DNA from: Coniferiporia sulphurascens
Taxonomy: Eukaryota > Basidiomycota > Agaricomycetes > Hymenochaetales > Hymenochaetaceae
Reading direction: 5' to 3'
Length of the DNA stretch: 64,000 nucleotides
Assembly: GCA_002794785.1 (NCBI GenBank)
Contig: NBBA01000007.1
Coordinates: forward strand, 310,001 to 374,000
Position numbers and translations under genes: made by a program. Positions within the stretch are counted from its first letter, which is position 1. Each line of letters starts with the position of its first letter. The notes under the pieces are model-generated. The model saw only the letters and a program-made list of their open reading frames with translations. It was not told the DNA's origin and did not search any database. Shown here piece by piece: positions 60,739 to 64,000 of the stretch.

Positions 60739-62240
60739 CTAACAACGAAGAATATTGATCCAGGATTTTCCACTATACTTCAGCAACTTTCCCCAGTCGA
60801 CTCGTACTGGACGGTTAGCAGCGTCACCTGGGATGCAGCGTTCACACATGTCGCGAACACCATGGCGATACTCATGTGGTACCCAAAACATAAGTTCACC
60901 GGACGGCCCTTTGACCATCCGTCACTCTCGAAACTCCTCTGTTGGCTTAACTTCATGTCGTGATTTTCTGGCTTCGTGCTTGTATCCCATATACGAAGAG
61001 TGCCGTCGGACGAACTAGATACGACGTTCTTTCCATCAGGGGAGTAGGCAACAGCGTTCACAAATCCTGAGTGACCTTTGAGTGGCTCTCCCACAATAAG
61101 CCCGGTTTCCGTATCCCAGATCCGGACGGTCATATCCTCCGAAGCAGACACAAGGTACCTTCCGTCAGGTGAGTATTTGGCAGCGCTGACATAGCCAGTG
61201 TGACCTTTGAAAGATATTCCAGTAGAGCCCCGGATCCGATGGCTTGTGTGTCCCAAACGCGAAGGTCGACATCCGAGCTGGACGCGATGTGTCTCCCGTC
61301 GGGAGAGTAGGCGACAACGTTAACACCATCTAAATGATCTCCAAAGGGGTCACCTGCAGAACTTCCATCGAGTGCGTCCCAAATCCGAAGCGTGCAGTCA
61401 TCTGAGCCGGACACAATGTATTTTCCGTCGGGTGAATAGGCCACGGCGTTGACATGGCCTGAATGACCTATAAGAGGCCCTCTTAGACCATCACCGGTTT
61501 GTGCATCCCAGATCCTAATCGTGCGGTCACTTGAGCAGGACACGATGTGTTTCCCGTCGAGGGAGTAGGCGATACAGCGAATTCGCCCCAAATGCCCTTT
61601 GAAGGGTCCACACGTTAAGCTATCGGTGTTTGTGTCCCAGATACGAAGCGTATAGTTAGACGAGTCGAAGGCAATATGTCTCCCATCAGGAGACCAGGAA
61701 ACGGTTTGTACGGGGGCAGTACGACTTCGGGGGGATTCTTTTACAAGATTTCCAGTTCGTGCATCCCAAATATTCAGAGTGCTGCTCCGTGAGCTGGACA
61801 CTACGTTCCTTCCATCAGGCCGGGAGAGTATGCAACAGTGTTAATATAGTCCGGGAATGAGTATTCATTGTTGAGAGGGTCTTCCGAAACGTTCCTGACC
61901 TGTGCATCCCAGATCCGAATTGTCATGTCGTCTGAGCCTGACATAATGTACATTCCATCAGAAGAGTAGAAAACAGTGTTAACTGTATCTGAGTGACCTG
62001 CAGTGTGAGAGGTTGTCCAACAGTATCTCCAGTTTTCAAATACCAGATTCTGAGGGAATGATCTCTAGAGCCAGACACGACATTCCTTCCATCGGGGGAG
62101 TGTACAATCCATCTAATATATCCTAAGCTAACCCACCGGCCTGAATATCCCAGATATACAAGGTGTTATTACCAGAAATACAGGTTGTTATTATCAGACA
62201 AGCATTCATCAGGAGAAAAAGCAACAGTCTGTTTTAAAGG
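60739..62240 (-). pseudogene. Decayed WD40 repeat gene of the NACHT-WD40 family
   Basis: Read on the minus strand, the segment holds about seven recognisable WD40 repeats of the family seen at the left edge (HIVSCSSDRTIRIWDAQTGD, YIVSGSDDCTLRIWDALDG, NVVSSSSDGTLRIWD). Above 61800 there are about three more, broken units. It then passes into the same tail as the left-edge gene (DGWSKG, then, in another frame, LMFWVPHEYR-like coding), with the tail's stop at 60741-60739. At least three frame breaks are visible, near 60905, 61240 and 61810. There is no NACHT domain: upstream lies a ribonuclease gene. It is thus a 5'-truncated relic; expression of a WD40-only product from 61801-61130 is possible but unlikely. 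Confidence 0.82.
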
Positions 62241-62554
62241 GCGCGTCGCGGACACTCACTGTTGGGTGATACCAAAATCAAACCTGTGTTGAGATACTAC
62301 GACTCTTTTGGGCTTAGTTCTTGTGTTTTTCTAGCGAGACAGCAATACCGTAGTGGGTCGAGAGCGTGGCTATCTCTGATTGACGACGTGTAGGAATGTC
62401 CGGCGGGAAGCGGCCCGACCAATACATATTACAGAATAAATTGTCACGTGTTACAAACAAAGGAGACTCCCCCAGACAAATCCATTCGTCGTGATACCAA
62501 AAAATACTATAGCACGTAGACGGGACCTGCTTTACGAAGGAATGAATCGTTCGT
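62241..62554. other. Short intergenic region
   Basis: 314 bp between the degraded first WD40 units and the ribonuclease stop codon; presumably holds the ribonuclease 3' UTR. Nothing else was seen. Confidence 0.45.
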
Positions 62555-63248
<694 letters not shown>

Positions 63249-63349
63249 GGCTTGTCCCTAGTCTCGACGGGGGGTTGAGGAGGAATGCCCAGACGTGCAC
63301 GCAGGCTGGCCATTTGTACCCAGCCGCGGGTGCGCTTATGAGCGGCGTT

Positions 63350-63875
63350 TGGCCGGCAGAATATTCCGTCGAAGACGCCTTCTTCAAAGTATCCATGCTT
63401 CAATGGCAGCAGTCCGGAGTAATTTCCACAGGGAGCAGGAACGCACATGCTGCACCGCTAATGAAAGGCCAGATAAAAGTCGCCACAGGCAAGAACGTGT
63501 ACAGGACCATGTGCGTGCAGAGATATCCTGGTTATCCTGGTGTGATGGAGAACTATCATGTGGTAGATGCTCGAAATCAAGGGTGAAGAAGCGAAAAAGA
63601 CCTTAAGGAGCACCAAGCGAAGAGCCAAATCCGAGGAGGCCACTCTTGTTTGTGTTGTAAATAGGAGGAAGGATTATAGAAACTGGCACGTTGTTCTTCA
63701 TTTCATCTATCATTGGATGTCCTTCTAGCAATACAGTATAGACGGAATATAGAAAAACCAGAGGCTTCGTTTGTCCTATTGATAGAACCGAATATGACGG
63801 CGATGAGCAAGCGCCGCCACCGGTACCGGGTGAAGGAGAACATGTAGGGTCAGTACGATGTTCCATGTGGGCCAA
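63350..63875 (-). CDS. Possible exons of a membrane protein
   Basis: A tentative model. The frame around 63800-63620 reads LVFLYSVYTVLLEGHPMIDE and ends an exon at GFGSSLG. With an intron of about 90 bp it can continue as YLCTHMVLYTFLPVATFIWP and on to FISGAACAFLLP, stopping near 63400. A further intron at the phrase EMKNN/SGLL is possible. The two hydrophobic stretches look like membrane segments. No family was recognised and no start codon is assigned; the 5' part may lie beyond the right edge. It could equally be chance. Confidence 0.25.
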
Positions 63876-64000
63876 AGATAGCTTTTGTTGGATTGAGGTG
63901 CCGGCGACATTTAGCGAGCGATCGAGAAGAGTGGACCACGCGGCGACGCACAGATAGAACTCGTCTCTGCGCTATAGCACAGCACCAGTTTAGATAGACC

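Overview
The window reads as nuclear DNA of a mushroom-forming basidiomycete (Agaricomycetes). The evidence is the dense short introns (mostly 47-105 bp, GT-AG, typically two to thirteen per gene), a NACHT/14xWD40 NLR-like gene with the tail typical of that group, a fungal phenol-halogenase-type gene, and a Kre9/Knh1-like GPI protein. The ORFs as they lie are exon fragments. I rebuilt gene models by matching splice phase and protein-family motifs, and unless stated otherwise every junction given below keeps the frame. No tRNA, rRNA, CRISPR array or prokaryotic feature was seen.

Layout. 1-3763 (+): NACHT-WD40 protein, cut by the left edge. 5703-6561 (-): GNAT acetyltransferase. 9656-10910 (+): HMG-box factor. 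11579-12921 (-): short-chain dehydrogenase with ten exons, one of 8 nt. 15751-16634 (-): Kre9/Knh1-like GPI protein. 17830-19405 (+): Ser/Pro-rich unknown protein. 22508-24454 (+): FHA-RING ubiquitin ligase of the Dma1 type. 26926-30931 (+): F-box/WD40 protein, fourteen exons. 31274-38975 (-): BEACH-WD40 giant protein, convergent with the F-box gene. 39971-42048 (+): MFS monocarboxylate-type transporter with one GC-AG intron. 45944-47872 (+): FAD monooxygenase. 51936-54005 (-): flavin-dependent halogenase. 54379-56659 (+): O-methyltransferase, divergent from the halogenase. 58227-59512: palindromic TA-flanked MITE split by a poly(A)-tailed retroposed insertion with a 14-bp target duplication. 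60739-62240 (-): decayed WD40 pseudogene of the same family as the left-edge gene. 62555-63248 (-): secreted RNase T1-like enzyme. 63350-63875 (-): possible membrane-protein exons.

How they may work together. The conserved genes (FHA-RING, F-box/WD40, BEACH) are housekeeping or cell-cycle and membrane-traffic types. The transporter, monooxygenase, halogenase and O-methyltransferase lie within 17 kb with no clear gene among them and form a plausible tailoring set for a chlorinated, methylated aromatic metabolite. No backbone synthase is present in the window. The NACHT-WD40 gene and the WD40 relic bracket the window and represent the fast-evolving NLR-like repertoire of fungi. About half of the window is non-coding sequence in which I see no genes.
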